DNA of 64,000 nt from the NCBI RefSeq assembly GCF_016811995.1, contig NZ_CP069159.1:2728001-2792000 (forward strand), given 5' to 3'. How positions within the stretch are numbered: the stretch's first letter is position 1; each line of letters begins with the position of its first letter. Origin of the DNA: Citrobacter sp. R56. GTDB lineage: Bacteria > Pseudomonadota > Gammaproteobacteria > Enterobacterales > Enterobacteriaceae. The notes beneath the pieces were generated by a model that was not told where the DNA came from, ran no database searches, and was given only the letters and a program-made list of their open reading frames with translations. Shown here piece after piece: positions 10,024 to 21,919 of the stretch. The position numbers and the translations under genes are program-made.

Positions 10024-11028
10024 TCAAAGATGGGAAACGGGCAACACGGTGCCCGGTTGCAAATAATGTTCAATACGGAGGATGAGATCGGTAAGCACCA
10101 GTTCGCGGTTTACCCCGACCACATTGATAAGTTGCTCGCGGCAATGACAAACATCGCTGAGGATTGCCTGAATATGAGCCGCCGATAAGCGTTGTGCTAT
10201 CAGCGGAACCAGCGTTTGGACATCCACATTGGTAAGGTACGAAGCACCGTGGCGGAACTTCAGGGCATCCATCAGTAAGGTTGCCAGCCAGTGTAGACGG
10301 GTCGCCGCCTGCTCATGATTCAGTGCGGAAAGCAAGATATACCAGTCGTTGGCCTGCAGAGTGTTAGCCAGCGCCTCACAGAGTGCACCACGATGCGCCC
10401 AGCTCTCTTCCTGAAGCAGCGTCAAGGCGGCACCAGGAGACCCCGCACTCAGGCGCAGCGCCGTGAGCAACGCGTCTTGTGACACCGTCACTTCTCGTGC
10501 AAGCCAGGAAATTGCATAGTTTTCTGCCGGGGGCGCCAGGTGGTGAAGTCGGCAGCGGCTGCGTAATGTGGCCAGCAATCGTGCGGGTTCACGACAGGCG
10601 AGGAAGAACCAGGTTTGAGACGGCGGCTCTTCCAGCGTTTTTAACAACGCATTGGCGGCAGCCTCTGTCAGTAACGACGCTTCGGGGATCCACACCACCT
10701 TCGCGCCGCCAAGACGGGAGCGCTCATACAGTTTTTCGCTGATGTCGCGGACGGCGTCAACCCCGAGGGTACTTTTCCCTTTTTCGGGCAGCAGTGAGTA
10801 GTAATCCGGATGCGTTCCAGCCTGCATCAACTGGCAGCCCCGACAGTGTCCACAGCTTTTATGTCCTTCCGGACGCTGACACAACAGATAGCGGCTAAGG
10901 GCATAAATCAGCGCATCGTCGCCCATACCAGGCAGCGCCTGAATCAGTAGCGCATGGTGACCACGACCCGACTGATAGCTTGCTACCAGTTTTTCAAAGT
11001 CCGGTCGTAACCATGGATACCATTTCAT
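10024..11028 (-). CDS. holB: DNA polymerase III delta-prime subunit
   Basis: Clamp-loader subunit that, with DnaX and HolA, loads the beta sliding clamp. The ATG at 11028 gives 334 residues starting [14 protein letters not shown], the E. coli length. A four-cysteine zinc module lies at C50, C59, C62 and C65 (CGHCRGC). The clamp-loader sensor SRC motif is present (TLRSRCR). The P-loop region (GMGDDAL) is degenerate, as known for delta-prime, which does not bind ATP. The start codon overlaps the tmk stop in an ATGA arrangement, indicating translational coupling. Confidence 0.97.
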   Translation of the reverse strand: MKWYPWLRPDFEKLVASYQSGRGHHALLIQALPGMGDDALIYALSRYLLCQRPEGHKSCGHCRGCQLMQAGTHPDYYSLLPEKGKSTLGVDAVRDISEKLYERSRLGGAKVVWIPEASLLTEAAANALLKTLEEPPSQTWFFLACREPARLLATLRSRCRLHHLAPPAENYAISWLAREVTVSQDALLTALRLSAGSPGAALTLLQEESWAHRGALCEALANTLQANDWYILLSALNHEQAATRLHWLATLLMDALKFRHGASYLTNVDVQTLVPLIAQRLSAAHIQAILSDVCHCREQLINVVGVNRELVLTDLILRIEHYLQPGTVLPVSHL

Positions 11029-11666
11029 GCGCCCTGCTCCTTCACCCATTCGGTGACGGCGGCGCGAATATCACTCATGACCTTTTCCAGCGTCTGGGTC
11101 GCATCAATCGTGCGGATGCTGGCATCCTGCGACGCCAGTTCCAGATAACGGGCGCGGGTTCGATTGAAGAAATCAAAAGACTCCTGCTCAATGCGATCCA
11201 GTTCGCCACGCGCACGGGCGCGTTTTAGTCCGACTTCAGGGGTGACATCCAGATAGAGCGTGAGATTCGGGCGAAAATCCCCCAGCACGGCGTCACGCAG
11301 TGTCGCCAGCATGCGCTGATCGATACCGCGACCGCCGCCCTGGTACGCCTGCGTGGAGAGATCGTGACGATCGCCAATCACCCAGGTTCCCTTAGCCAGC
11401 GCAGGTTTGATCACCGTCTCCACCAGTTGCACGCGGGCGGCATAAAACATGAGCACTTCAGCTTTGTCTGTAATCACTTCATCGCCGACCGATTTGATGT
11501 CCAGCACCAGGCTTCTTAATTTTTCCGCAAGCTGCGTACCGCCAGGCTCACGGGTAAAAATCATGTCGCGGATACCCAGTTGCTCGAGCGTCTCTACCAC
11601 GACATTTCGCGCCGTGGTTTTGCCCGCGCCTTCCAGTCCTTCGATGACGATGTAATTACTGCCCAT
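11025..11666 (-). CDS. tmk: thymidylate kinase
   Basis: Phosphorylates dTMP to dTDP, essential for DNA synthesis. It has 213 residues with the P-loop GLEGAGKTT at 10-18, the thymidine-site TREPGGT segment and the DRHDLS motif. It overlaps mltG by 11 bases upstream and holB by 4 bases downstream, so the three are surely cotranscribed. Confidence 0.98.
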   Translation of the reverse strand: MGSNYIVIEGLEGAGKTTARNVVVETLEQLGIRDMIFTREPGGTQLAEKLRSLVLDIKSVGDEVITDKAEVLMFYAARVQLVETVIKPALAKGTWVIGDRHDLSTQAYQGGGRGIDQRMLATLRDAVLGDFRPNLTLYLDVTPEVGLKRARARGELDRIEQESFDFFNRTRARYLELASQDASIRTIDATQTLEKVMSDIRAAVTEWVKEQGA

Positions 11667-12678
11667 TTTTTTCCTTAAGCACTTTCAGGTAGTCCTGCAC
11701 TGACCGGTTATGGCCGGCAAGATTAGTATTAAACGTGTGACCGCCTTTGCCATCGGCCACAAAATAGAGATACGGGGTTTTAGCCGGATGTGCGGCGGCC
11801 TTTAAAGATGCCTCACCAGGCATGGCAATCGGCCCTGGGGGCAACCCTGAGATAGTATAGGTATTATACGCGGTCGGGGTTTCCAGGTCCGCACGGGAAA
11901 GTTTGCCATCATAGCGCTCCCCCATTCCATAGATAACCGTCGGGTCGGTCTGCAAACGCATCCCCGTACGAAGACGGTTGATAAACACCGATGCCACCTG
12001 GTCACGCTCACTGGCAACCGCCGTCTCTTTTTCGATGATGGAGGCCATGGTAACCAGCTGATTCTGATCTTGATAGGGCAACCCTTCCGACCGACCTTCC
12101 CAGACACCCTCAACGGCTTTGACCATCTTTTGGTGGGCGCGCTTCAGTAACGCAACGTCGGTCGTGTTGGCGGTGTACATCCAGGTATCTGGCCAGAACC
12201 AGCCCTCCACCCACTCAGGATTTTCCAGCTTCAGCGCCTGCGCGACCGTCTCGTACTTGTCGTCGCTCAGGGTGTGCTTGATGTAAGGGGCTTCTCTCAG
12301 CTGTTTGAGGTAATCACTCAGCCGCATCCCTTCAACCAACCGTAGCGGAAACTGGGCCTCTTTCCCACTTTCCAGCAGGATAAGCATCTCCCTTACGGTC
12401 ATATCAGGCGTGAGTCGATACGTCCCCGCCTTAAAATGCGAGAGTTCTGGCTCAATGCGCAATAACCACTGAAACACGCGAGGGCGGTTGATGACGTTAT
12501 CAGCATAAAGCTGTTCCCCCAGTGCCAGGCGGCCCGTCCCGGCCTTCAGGCTAAAGACCGTCTCTTCTTTAATCAGCAGTTTGCTGTCCGCCAGTTGGCG
12601 AACTTTCCACATTCCCACTCCAGCAGCAATGCCCAGCACAACCAGCATCAGAAGGAAAACGTATAACAATTTTTTCAT
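11656..12678 (-). CDS. mltG: endolytic murein transglycosylase MltG
   Basis: Inner-membrane enzyme that cleaves nascent peptidoglycan strands and is thought to terminate glycan elongation. The 340-residue product (formerly YceG) has one N-terminal membrane helix at about residues 4-24. A LysM-like and catalytic YceG region follows, with the proposed catalytic glutamate in ASIIEKETA near residue 218. It starts two bases after the pabC stop, an operon arrangement conserved from E. coli. Confidence 0.97.
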   Translation of the reverse strand: MKKLLYVFLLMLVVLGIAAGVGMWKVRQLADSKLLIKEETVFSLKAGTGRLALGEQLYADNVINRPRVFQWLLRIEPELSHFKAGTYRLTPDMTVREMLILLESGKEAQFPLRLVEGMRLSDYLKQLREAPYIKHTLSDDKYETVAQALKLENPEWVEGWFWPDTWMYTANTTDVALLKRAHQKMVKAVEGVWEGRSEGLPYQDQNQLVTMASIIEKETAVASERDQVASVFINRLRTGMRLQTDPTVIYGMGERYDGKLSRADLETPTAYNTYTISGLPPGPIAMPGEASLKAAAHPAKTPYLYFVADGKGGHTFNTNLAGHNRSVQDYLKVLKEKNGQ

Positions 12679-12680
12679 GG

Positions 12681-13490
12681 CTAATTCGGGTGCTCACAAC
12701 GTGGGGCTAAAAAATCAAACAATGTGCGTGAAGACAACAGCCTGTCACCGCAGGCGCGCACTGGAACCACAGGCATCAGGGCGTTGCAAACCACCATTTC
12801 TTCAGCCTGCATCAGTTCCTCTTCTCTGGCATTCACTTCGACAACCTCGAAAGGCGATTGTGCCAGTATACGAATACAGAATTGTCGCATAATGCCATTC
12901 ACTCCGGCCTGGTCCAGACGTGGGGTATACACCCTGGTACCTATACGCCAGAACAGATTCGCGGCACAGCATTCCGTAACCCATCCCTCACTGTCAAGAA
13001 CCAGCGCCTCATCCGCGTTCGTCTGCTCAAGATGAGAGCGGATTAACACCTGCTCCAGCCTGTTCAGGTGTTTTAAGCCAGCGAGATAAGGATTCCGCCC
13101 GAGACGAACAGGGCTTAACGCAAGGGTAATTCCCTCACGACGCCAACGATCATAATGGGCAGGCCAGGCAGAAACTGAAAGAAGTCGGGTGGCTGCCGTG
13201 CAGTTCGCCGCGCTATACCCTCTGCCGCCGCTGCCACGACTGATGATCACTTTCAAAACGCCACGTTCATGCCCCACTGCCAGTTGCACCATTTCTCGCT
13301 GCAACAAATCCCATTCACTGAAAGGGATCAGGAGCCTCTCGCAGGCATTCTGTAAACGCTCCAGATGAGCATTCAGCAGGGAAACGCTTCCCCCGACGAT
13401 TTGCGCCGTGGTGAAGCAACCATCGCCGAATTGTATCGCCCGGTCACTGGCGGCAAGGGTTTCCTGCTCACGGCCATTAATCAAGAACAT
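12681..13490 (-). CDS. pabC: aminodeoxychorismate lyase
   Basis: PLP enzyme that splits 4-amino-4-deoxychorismate into p-aminobenzoate and pyruvate for folate synthesis. The 269 residues match E. coli in length and show the class IV aminotransferase fold: [10 protein letters not shown], the PLP-lysine segment IKHLNRLEQ-like (LKHLNRLEQ) and [16 protein letters not shown]. It is noticeably more diverged from E. coli than its neighbours, especially near the C terminus, without any break. It lies 162 bases after fabF, beyond a terminator. Confidence 0.96.
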   Translation of the reverse strand: MFLINGREQETLAASDRAIQFGDGCFTTAQIVGGSVSLLNAHLERLQNACERLLIPFSEWDLLQREMVQLAVGHERGVLKVIISRGSGGRGYSAANCTAATRLLSVSAWPAHYDRWRREGITLALSPVRLGRNPYLAGLKHLNRLEQVLIRSHLEQTNADEALVLDSEGWVTECCAANLFWRIGTRVYTPRLDQAGVNGIMRQFCIRILAQSPFEVVEVNAREEELMQAEEMVVCNALMPVVPVRACGDRLLSSRTLFDFLAPRCEHPN

Positions 13491-13560
13491 AGTGGCTCCT
13501 TATGCGTGGTCGGGTAGTTTGGCAGGATGGATAACACAGGACAAGGGAAGAAAACTGAAT

Positions 13561-13590
13561 AAAAAAGGCCCGGCAAGCGGACCTTTTTTA
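13561..13590. terminator. terminator downstream of fabF
   Basis: AAAAAAGG...CCTTTTTT inverted repeat with T runs in both directions, between fabF and pabC. A second perfect 8-bp stem (AGGCCTGC / GCAGGCCT) lies nearer fabF at 13623-13644 and may assist. Partial readthrough would be needed to reach pabC unless it has its own promoter. Confidence 0.8.
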
Positions 13591-13652
13591 TTTTAATCAC
13601 CAAATGGCGCTTCGCAATGAACAGGCCTGCGCATTGGCAGGCCTAAATTGCA

Positions 13653-14924
<1,272 letters not shown>

Positions 14925-14984
14925 CTAGTGGGACAAAATAAAGATAAAACTCAGGCGGTCGAGTGACCGCCTGGAGATGTTCAC

Positions 14985-15221
14985 TTACGCCTGGTGACCG
15001 TTGATGTAATCAATGGCAGCCTGAACGGTAGTGATTTTCTCAGCTTCTTCGTCCGGAATCTCAGTATCAAACTCTTCTTCCAGAGCCATTACCAGCTCAA
15101 CGGTGTCAAGAGAATCTGCGCCCAGGTCTTCAACGAAGGAAGCATTGTTGGTTACTTCTTCCTGCTTAACGCCCAGCTGTTCGCCGATAATTTTCTTAAC
15201 GCGTTCTTCGATAGTGCTCAT
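14985..15221 (-). CDS. acpP: acyl carrier protein
   Basis: Small acidic carrier (78 residues) that holds growing acyl chains on phosphopantetheine attached to the serine of the DSLDTVEL motif (S37 counting the initiator Met). The sequence is essentially identical to E. coli AcpP. It is flanked by fabG upstream (154 bases) and fabF downstream; strong separate transcription of acpP is known in E. coli. Confidence 0.99.
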
Positions 15222-15375
15222 ACTCTTAAATTTCCTATCAAAACTCGCTTTCGCGATGGTTTTCGTAGTGTATAAAATGTTGAAAAATTTGCAACTAAAT
15301 CCCGGCAGGTCTTACCACGATTTTACGTTATTTTGAGGCCATTCGCTCTAATAACGCAAATCTTTTTCATCGTGA

Positions 15376-16110
15376 TTAAACCATGTACATTCCGCCGTTG
15401 ACGTGCAGAGTCTCACCAGAGATGTAACTTGCTTCGTCAGAGGCTAAAAATGCAACCGCACTGGCGATTTCCTGAGCGCCGCCGAGGCGACCCGCAGGAA
15501 CCTGCGCCAGAATACCCGCACGCTGATCATCTGACAGCGCACGCGTCATGTCCGTTTCAATAAAGCCCGGAGCAACAACGTTTACAGTAATACCACGGGA
15601 CGCAACTTCACGCGCCAGTGATTTACTGAAGCCGATCAAACCCGCTTTCGCCGCAGCGTAGTTAGCCTGACCTGCATTTCCCATGGTACCAACCACAGAA
15701 CCGATAGTGATAATACGACCATGACGCTTTTTCATCATAGCGCGCATTACCGCTTTTGACAGACGGAAAACAGATGACAGGTTGGTTTCGATAATATCGT
15801 TCCACTCATCATCTTTCATTCGCATCAACAGATTATCACGAGTGATACCGGCATTATTAACCAGGATATCGACTTCACCAAATTCTGCGCGAATTTTTTC
15901 CAGAACAGATTCAATAGATGCAGGGTCGGTCACATTCAACATCAGACCTTTACCGTTTGCACCTAAGTAATCGCTAATGGCCTGAGCGCCACTTTCGCTG
16001 GTAGCAGTACCGATAACCTTCGCGCCACGGGCAACGAGTGTTTCAGCAATTGCGCGGCCAATGCCACGGCTTGCACCGGTAACCAGCGCGACTTTTCCTT
16101 CAAAACTCAT
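15376..16110 (-). CDS. fabG: 3-oxoacyl-ACP reductase
   Basis: NADPH-dependent reductase of the fatty acid elongation cycle. In this 244-residue short-chain dehydrogenase the cofactor motif is TGASRGIG at about 10-17. The NNAG motif and the catalytic Ser-Tyr-Lys set (ITIGSVVGT, then YAAAK) are intact. The start lies 12 bases after the fabD stop. Confidence 0.98.
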   Translation of the reverse strand: MSFEGKVALVTGASRGIGRAIAETLVARGAKVIGTATSESGAQAISDYLGANGKGLMLNVTDPASIESVLEKIRAEFGEVDILVNNAGITRDNLLMRMKDDEWNDIIETNLSSVFRLSKAVMRAMMKKRHGRIITIGSVVGTMGNAGQANYAAAKAGLIGFSKSLAREVASRGITVNVVAPGFIETDMTRALSDDQRAGILAQVPAGRLGGAQEIASAVAFLASDEASYISGETLHVNGGMYMV

Positions 16111-16122
16111 GGTTTTCCTCTT

Positions 16123-17052
16123 TTATTGCTCAAGCGCCGCAGACAGCGCCGCTGGCTCATTCAGTGCCGAGGCTGTCAGGGTGTCAACAATACGTTTCGT
16201 CAGACCAGTGAGAACTTTACCTGGGCCCACTTCATAAAGGTGCGTAACACCCTGCGCGGCGATAAATTCTACGCTTTTCGTCCACTGCACCGGATTATAC
16301 AGTTGGCGTACCAGTGCATCACGAATTGCATCAGCGTCAGCTTCACATTTCACATCAACGTTATTCACGACAGGTACCGTCGGCGCGTTGAAGGTGATTT
16401 TCGCTAACTCAACAGCCAGTTTATCGGCTGCGGGCTTCATCAGCGCACAGTGTGACGGAACGCTGACCGGTAATGGAAGCGCACGTTTTGCACCTGCGGC
16501 TTTACAGGCTGCGCCAGCACGTTCAACGGCTTCTTTGTGCCCGGCAATGACCACCTGACCCGGTGAGTTAAAGTTAACCGGGGAGACAACCTGACCTTCA
16601 GCAGACTCTTCGCACGCTTTGGCGATGGAAGCGTCGTCCAGGCCGATAATTGCAGACATGCCGCCAGTCCCTTCTGGGACCGCTTCCTGCATGAATTTGC
16701 CACGCAGTTCAACCAGACGCACGGCATCAGCAAAATTCATGACGCCAGCGCAGACCAACGCAGAGTATTCACCGAGGCTGTGTCCTGCCATCAGCGCTGG
16801 CGTTTTACCGCCCTGCTGCTGCCATACGCGATACAGTGCCACGGAGGCCGTCAACAGTGCTGGCTGAGTTTGCCACGTTTTATTCAGTTCTTCCGCTGGA
16901 CCTTGCTGCGTCAACGCCCACAGGTCATAGCCCAGCGCGGCAGAAGCTTCAGCAAAAGTTTCTTCTACGATGGGGTATGCTGCAGCCATATCAGACAGCA
17001 TCCCAACGGTTTGAGAACCCTGACCAGGGAACACAAAAGCAAATTGCGTCAT
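16123..17052 (-). CDS. fabD: malonyl-CoA:ACP malonyltransferase
   Basis: Loads malonyl groups onto AcpP. Its 309 residues have the nucleophile S92 in GHSLGEYSAL, the oxyanion GQGSQ motif at 10-14 and the catalytic histidine in VPSHCALM near 201. It lies 15 bases downstream of fabH. Confidence 0.98.
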   Translation of the reverse strand: MTQFAFVFPGQGSQTVGMLSDMAAAYPIVEETFAEASAALGYDLWALTQQGPAEELNKTWQTQPALLTASVALYRVWQQQGGKTPALMAGHSLGEYSALVCAGVMNFADAVRLVELRGKFMQEAVPEGTGGMSAIIGLDDASIAKACEESAEGQVVSPVNFNSPGQVVIAGHKEAVERAGAACKAAGAKRALPLPVSVPSHCALMKPAADKLAVELAKITFNAPTVPVVNNVDVKCEADADAIRDALVRQLYNPVQWTKSVEFIAAQGVTHLYEVGPGKVLTGLTKRIVDTLTASALNEPAALSAALEQ

Positions 17053-17067
17053 GTTTAATTCCTTATA

Positions 17068-18033
17068 CTAGAAACGAACCAGCGCGGAGCCCCAGGTGAA
17101 TCCACCCCCGAAGGCTTCAAGCAATATCAACTGACCGGCTTTGATCCGTCCGTCACGCACGGCTTCGTCGAGCGCGCACGGTACAGATGCAGCAGAAGTA
17201 TTGCCATGACGGTCAAGCGTAATGACGACTTTCTCTTCAAGCTTGTCTGGATCAATCCCCAGCTTCTTCGCCGTTGCGGAAATGATGCGAAGGTTCGCCT
17301 GGTGTGGCACCAGCCAATCCAGGTCGGAGCGAGAAAGACCATTAGCTTCCAGCGTCTCATCAACGATGCGCGCCAGTTCAGTCACCGCGACTTTAAAGAC
17401 TTCGTTACCCGCCATCGTCAGATGAATCGAGTTTTCCGGATTCACGCGATCGGCATTTGGCAGCGTCAACAATTCACCGTAGCGTCCGTCCGCATGCAAA
17501 TGCGTCGAAATGATGCCCGGTTCCTCGGATGCGCTCAGAACAACAGCGCCAGCGCCATCACCGAAGATAATGATCGTCCCACGATCGGTCGGATCGCAGG
17601 TACGCGCCAGGACATCAGACCCCACCACCAGCGCATGCTTTACTGAACCCGATTTTACATACTGGTCGGCAACGCTTAAGGCATAGGTAAAACCAGCACA
17701 CGCCGCCGCAACGTCAAACGCCGGACAACCTTTAATGCCCAGCATATTCTGAATCTGGCAAGCGGCACTTGGGAATGCGTGTGTTGAAGATGTGGTCGCA
17801 ACCACGATCAAACCAATTTGTTCTTTATCGATGCCAGCCATTTCAAGCGCGCGGTTTGCGGCAGTGAAGCCCATCGTCGCGACTGTTTCATTTGGCCCAG
17901 CAATATGGCGTTCACGGATACCTGTACGAGCGACGATCCACTCATCAGATGTCTCTACCATTTTTTCCAAATCGGCGTTAGTACGCACTTGTTCAGGCAG
18001 ATAGCTGCCAGTACCAATAATCTTCGTATACAT
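17068..18033 (-). CDS. fabH: 3-oxoacyl-ACP synthase III
   Basis: Starts fatty acid synthesis by condensing acetyl-CoA with malonyl-ACP. Catalytic C112 (AAACAGF) and H244 (PHQANLR) are visible; the third residue is N278 (DRHGNTS). The protein has 321 residues against 317 in E. coli. The extra four lie in one place, residues 260-268 (IDPDKLEEK), where E. coli has MSMDN. The frame is kept and the surrounding residues are nearly identical, so this is a genuine loop insertion and not a frameshift. It lies between plsX and fabD in the usual order. Confidence 0.97.
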   Translation of the reverse strand: MYTKIIGTGSYLPEQVRTNADLEKMVETSDEWIVARTGIRERHIAGPNETVATMGFTAANRALEMAGIDKEQIGLIVVATTSSTHAFPSAACQIQNMLGIKGCPAFDVAAACAGFTYALSVADQYVKSGSVKHALVVGSDVLARTCDPTDRGTIIIFGDGAGAVVLSASEEPGIISTHLHADGRYGELLTLPNADRVNPENSIHLTMAGNEVFKVAVTELARIVDETLEANGLSRSDLDWLVPHQANLRIISATAKKLGIDPDKLEEKVVITLDRHGNTSAASVPCALDEAVRDGRIKAGQLILLEAFGGGFTWGSALVRF

Positions 18034-18109
18034 GTACGCTCAGTCACTTTTCGGTTATATACCACCACGAACAAACTGCTGGTGCGTTAACAGCGAGACG
18101 GCCACATGA

Positions 18110-19189
18110 TTACTTGTGTGTCCGCGAACTCCCGCTTTTGCCACCATCCAGCAATTCGAATCCGGCTGGGTATACAGATTCCAGGCGAGCGGCAATTCGC
18201 TGAGGAACTTGTCGCTGCACCGCCTGCACTGCCTGTTCAATCGCGACCGCAAATGCTCGCTGATTGGCCGCACCATGACTTTTTATCACCGTGCCGCGCA
18301 ATCCTAACAGACAGGCGCCATTATACTGGTCGGGGTTGAGGTGACTGAATCGCCTCGTTAGGCTTTTTTGTAACCAACGTTTTAATAACAGCAGCCACCA
18401 CGACCGTTTTTTACCCTCACCCTGAGATTTCAGCAGTGAGAGAAACATTCTGACAACACCTTCCATTGTCTTTAATGTGACATTACCTGTAAATCCATCA
18501 CATACCAGAACATCGGTTTTCCCCGTCAATAATTCATTAGCTTCAAGATAGCCGATGTAGTTGATGGAAGGGATTGTTTTTAGCACCACTGAGGCATCCC
18601 GAATACTGTCGAGACCCTTGGTTTCTTCTTCGCCGATGTTAAGTAGCGCCACTCGAGGGTTGGTTATGCCAACCACCTCCTCCGCTAATACGGAGCCCAT
18701 AATGGCGAACTGCACTAACATCGTGCTGTCGCAATCGACGTTGGCGCCAAGATCCAGCACCACCGTTTTGCCCTTTTGCTGATGCGGTAAAACCGTCACC
18801 AACGCCGGACGCTCAATCCCCTCAAGTGGTTTGAGCAATAATTTCGCCAGTCCCATCAGCGCGCCCGTATTACCGGCGCTCACACAGGCCTCAGCTCGAC
18901 CTTCTTTCACCAGCTCCAGGGCCACACGCATAGAGCTACCGCGACTGGCGCGGATCGCTTGCGAAGGCCGGGCATCACTGGCAATAACTGACTGTGCAGG
19001 GATAATCTGCAGACGCGAACGTTGTTCAAAGTCAGCTTTGGCAAGTAATGGCGTGATTGTATCGGGATTCCCGACTAAAAGAAGTGTGAGTTGCGAATTA
19101 GAATTCAGTGCCTGCAGTGCTGCAGGCACTGTCACGGAAGGGCCAAAATCGCCCCCCATGACATCTAACGCCAGGGTTAGACGTGTCAA
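18110..19189 (-). CDS. plsX: phosphate acyltransferase PlsX
   Basis: Makes acyl-phosphate from acyl-ACP for glycerolipid synthesis; a peripheral membrane enzyme. I use the TTG at 19189 ([16 protein letters not shown] follows), which is the start used for E. coli; the frame stays open to an ATG at 19243, but those 18 residues are not conserved. This gives 359 residues against 356 in E. coli; the C terminus is three residues longer (SGSSRTHK). Key motifs are [19 protein letters not shown] and [10 protein letters not shown]. Confidence 0.94.
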   Translation of the reverse strand: MTRLTLALDVMGGDFGPSVTVPAALQALNSNSQLTLLLVGNPDTITPLLAKADFEQRSRLQIIPAQSVIASDARPSQAIRASRGSSMRVALELVKEGRAEACVSAGNTGALMGLAKLLLKPLEGIERPALVTVLPHQQKGKTVVLDLGANVDCDSTMLVQFAIMGSVLAEEVVGITNPRVALLNIGEEETKGLDSIRDASVVLKTIPSINYIGYLEANELLTGKTDVLVCDGFTGNVTLKTMEGVVRMFLSLLKSQGEGKKRSWWLLLLKRWLQKSLTRRFSHLNPDQYNGACLLGLRGTVIKSHGAANQRAFAVAIEQAVQAVQRQVPQRIAARLESVYPAGFELLDGGKSGSSRTHK

Positions 19190-19390
19190 GGTATCGTCGC
19201 CGCCCGGTTTGGTGTTTCCCCGCTCACACGGGGAAATCCTCACTAAGCTTCATCACGCTTGTACTCTTCGACATTCACACTGCAGGCGCACTGACCGCGC
19301 TTATTCACCCCAGGGCATAGTAACCTGTGCAGTGGGGTTCCTCTCGCTTGCCGGTTTCCTGAAACGCGAAATCCGTTGAGTAACGCGTGA

Positions 19391-19576
<186 letters not shown>

Positions 19577-19580
19577 TCAA

Positions 19581-20102
19581 TTACTTACGCTTTAAGCTGG
19601 CTAATACGGCAAATGGATTTGGTTTTTGCACTTCAACAGGCAATTCACCAAAGACCATGTCCGCCTCGGACACTTCACAGTGTTCAGAATCATGCACCGG
19701 AACTACCGGCAAGGAGAGGATAATTTCATCTTCTACCATTGCAAGCAGATCGATTTCACCGAATTCGTTAACCTCAATCGGCTCATACGCTTCCGGGAGT
19801 GCTTCAGCTTGTTCGTCAGAACGGACAGGACTGAAACAATACGTTGTGTGTACATGGTGTGGAAACGGCTTCCCGCAACGCTGGCATTCGAGCGTTACCG
19901 AAACCTTCGCATCACCCGTAATAACGGCGAGACGTTGATTATCGATAGCGAACGACATGGAGCATTCCACATCACTGTCCACACTGACTACAGAATCGGC
20001 GACGCGCTCTGCCAGATCGGAAGGAAAGATACCTTCGTAATCGAGGCGTTTTTGAGCCGTACGAACCGGATCAAGAGTCAGGGGTAATTTTACCTTTTGC
20101 AT
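19581..20102 (-). CDS. yceD: DUF177 protein YceD (23S rRNA accumulation protein)
   Basis: First gene of the yceD-rpmF-plsX-fab transcript. The 173 residues match E. coli YceD. The family carries conserved cysteines: [12 protein letters not shown] near residue 73 and a late [14 protein letters not shown] segment. It has been linked to 23S rRNA synthesis or stability, but its molecular activity is unknown. It is divergent from yceF. Confidence 0.95.
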   Translation of the reverse strand: MQKVKLPLTLDPVRTAQKRLDYEGIFPSDLAERVADSVVSVDSDVECSMSFAIDNQRLAVITGDAKVSVTLECQRCGKPFPHHVHTTYCFSPVRSDEQAEALPEAYEPIEVNEFGEIDLLAMVEDEIILSLPVVPVHDSEHCEVSEADMVFGELPVEVQKPNPFAVLASLKRK

Positions 20103-20262
20103 AGGGCGCGCATATTAACTTTGTAACGTCATATAGTCAAAGAAAAAGGCAACGTGCGGTTGCCTTTTGCCAATAATTCGCACACATTGCGAGTCACAGT
20201 CTTAAAATCAATCAGGACAAGCCGCTGTGGCACGCTTGAACGTCCCGGCGCCTAGTTTAAAA
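20103..20262 (-). ncRNA. sraB: probable SraB small RNA / yceD leader
   Basis: E. coli encodes the small RNA SraB in this yceF-yceD gap, in the yceD direction. Here the gap contains a hairpin (AAAAGGCAACCG / GTTGCCTTTTT on the minus strand, 20144-20168) followed by a T-rich stretch, consistent with its 3' end or an attenuator of the yceD operon. Boundaries are approximate. I call it from position plus the hairpin, not from an alignment. Confidence 0.45.
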
Positions 20263-20299
20263 TGGCTCACATCATTACGCTATATCTGGGGAAAAAAAT

Positions 20300-20884
20300 A
20301 TGCCGCAACTGATTCTCGCCTCAACGTCTCCCTGGCGTCGCGCGTTGCTCGAAAAACTGTGTATCCCCTTCGAATGCGCAGCCCCAGAGGTCGACGAGAC
20401 CCCGATGCCAGGCGAAGCGCCGCGACATCTGGTATTGCGTCTGGCACAGGAAAAAGCACAATCTCTCGCCCACCGTTTCCCAAATCATCTGATTATTGGT
20501 TCCGACCAGATTTGCGTTCTGGACGGCGAAATTACAGGTAAACCGCTAACCGAAGAAAAAGCACGGCAACAATTAGCGAAAGCCAGCGGGAATATTGTGA
20601 CGTTTTATACCGGGCTTGCGCTTTATCATTCCGCAACCGGGCACTTGCAAACAGAAGTCGAGCCTTTCGATGTCCATTTCCGTCATCTGAGCGAAACGGA
20701 AATCGAGGACTATGTGCGCAAAGAACGCCCATTACATTGTGCGGGGAGCTTTAAAAGCGAAGGACTCGGCATCGCGCTTTTCGAGCGCTTAGAGGGACGA
20801 GACCCTAACACGCTCATTGGCCTGCCGTTGATTGCGCTGTGTCAGATGCTGCGCCGGGAAGAGATGAACCCGCTGAAGGCCTAG
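20300..20884 (+). CDS. yceF: 7-methyl-GTP pyrophosphatase YceF (Maf family)
   Basis: House-cleaning nucleotide pyrophosphatase; the E. coli homologue hydrolyses m7GTP. Its 194 residues match that length. Maf signatures are [13 protein letters not shown] at the N terminus, [10 protein letters not shown] and the catalytic aspartate in [12 protein letters not shown]. It is divergent from yceD and convergent with rluC. Confidence 0.96.
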   Translation: MPQLILASTSPWRRALLEKLCIPFECAAPEVDETPMPGEAPRHLVLRLAQEKAQSLAHRFPNHLIIGSDQICVLDGEITGKPLTEEKARQQLAKASGNIVTFYTGLALYHSATGHLQTEVEPFDVHFRHLSETEIEDYVRKERPLHCAGSFKSEGLGIALFERLEGRDPNTLIGLPLIALCQMLRREEMNPLKA

Positions 20885-20889
20885 TGTGT

Positions 20890-20965
20890 CTGCCTGATGG
20901 CGCACTAGAGCGTCTTATCAGGCCTACAATGGACATGACTCCGTAGGCCAGATAAGCAAAGCGCC
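20890..20965. repeat. REP/BIME element
   Basis: GCCTGATGGCGC, TTATCAGGCCTACA and GTAGGCCAGATAAG are recognisable pieces of two oppositely oriented enterobacterial REP units around a short spacer. They lie between the convergent 3' ends of yceF and rluC, the usual location for such elements. Likely roles are mRNA 3'-end protection and gyrase or IHF binding. Confidence 0.8.
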
Positions 20966-21919
20966 TTAAGCTTTGTTACGCAATACCTGAAGACAATGCT
21001 TCAGTTGGTTATCCATCGGCGCTTCGATACGTAACACTTCTCCGGTGCCGGGATGGGTGAACTTCAGCGCTGCGGCATGGAGAAAGAGTCGCGATAACCC
21101 TGTGCCCGCCAGCTGTTTATCGAACTCACGATCGCCGTAACGATCGTCAAATGCGATAGGATGCCCGGCATATTGGGTGTGAACACGAATCTGATGGGTT
21201 CTTCCAGTCACCGGGCTACAACGTACCAGCGTGGCGAACGCGTAGCGCTCTTCCACTTTGAAACGTGTCTCCGACGGCTTACCTTCCTGGTTTACCCGCA
21301 CAATACGCTCACCGCTTTGCAGAATATTCTTTAATAAAGGTGCCTGGACCGTTTTGACGTGCGACTGCCACTGACCGCGCACCAGCGCCAGGTAATCTTT
21401 TTGCATTCCCTTTTCGCGCAACTGTTCATGCAGCGAACGCAAAGCAGACCGTTTTTTCGCCACCAGCAATACGCCGGAGGTGTCACGGTCAAGGCGATGC
21501 ACCAGTTCCAGGAAACGTGCTTCTGGTCTCAGTGCGCGTAAACCTTCAATCACCCCGAAACTGAGCCCGCTTCCGCCATGCACAGCCGTACCGGAAGGTT
21601 TGTTTAGCACCAGAATATGTTCATCCTCATAGAGAATGACATCTGCCAATGCCGCGACTTTTTGCAGATGCGGCGAAACCGCCTCTTCTTCGCGTTCGGC
21701 AACACGCACTGGCGGAATACGCACCTCATCCCCGGCTTCCAATTTATACTCGGGTTTGATGCGCTTTTTGTTCACCCGCACTTCGCCTTTACGCAAAATG
21801 CGATAAATCATACTTTTTGGCACGCCTTTAAGTTGCGTGCGTAAAAAGTTGTCGATTCGTTGCCCAGCTTCGTCTGCTGAAATGGCAATCATTTTTACGG
21901 ATGGAGTCTCTGTTTTCAT
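20966..21919 (-). CDS. rluC: 23S rRNA pseudouridine synthase C
   Basis: Isomerises uridines 955, 2504 and 2580 of 23S rRNA (E. coli numbering). The ATG at 21919 gives 317 residues starting MKTETPSVK; the longer frame to 21997 is not conserved. An S4 RNA-binding domain covers about 18-80, and catalytic D144 lies in HRLDRDTSG. It is two residues shorter than E. coli because of a small deletion near KQLAGTGL. It is divergent from rne. Confidence 0.97.
   Translation of the reverse strand: MKTETPSVKMIAISADEAGQRIDNFLRTQLKGVPKSMIYRILRKGEVRVNKKRIKPEYKLEAGDEVRIPPVRVAEREEEAVSPHLQKVAALADVILYEDEHILVLNKPSGTAVHGGSGLSFGVIEGLRALRPEARFLELVHRLDRDTSGVLLVAKKRSALRSLHEQLREKGMQKDYLALVRGQWQSHVKTVQAPLLKNILQSGERIVRVNQEGKPSETRFKVEERYAFATLVRCSPVTGRTHQIRVHTQYAGHPIAFDDRYGDREFDKQLAGTGLSRLFLHAAALKFTHPGTGEVLRIEAPMDNQLKHCLQVLRNKA

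Noticed and set aside
17068-18033. Possible frameshift in fabH causing the odd loop
   Set aside because: The frame is continuous and the sequence on both sides matches FabH in the same frame, so it is a true in-frame insertion.
19190-19243. Upstream ATG extension of plsX
   Set aside because: The 18 added residues (RISPCERGN...) are not conserved; the TTG at 19189 matches the known start.
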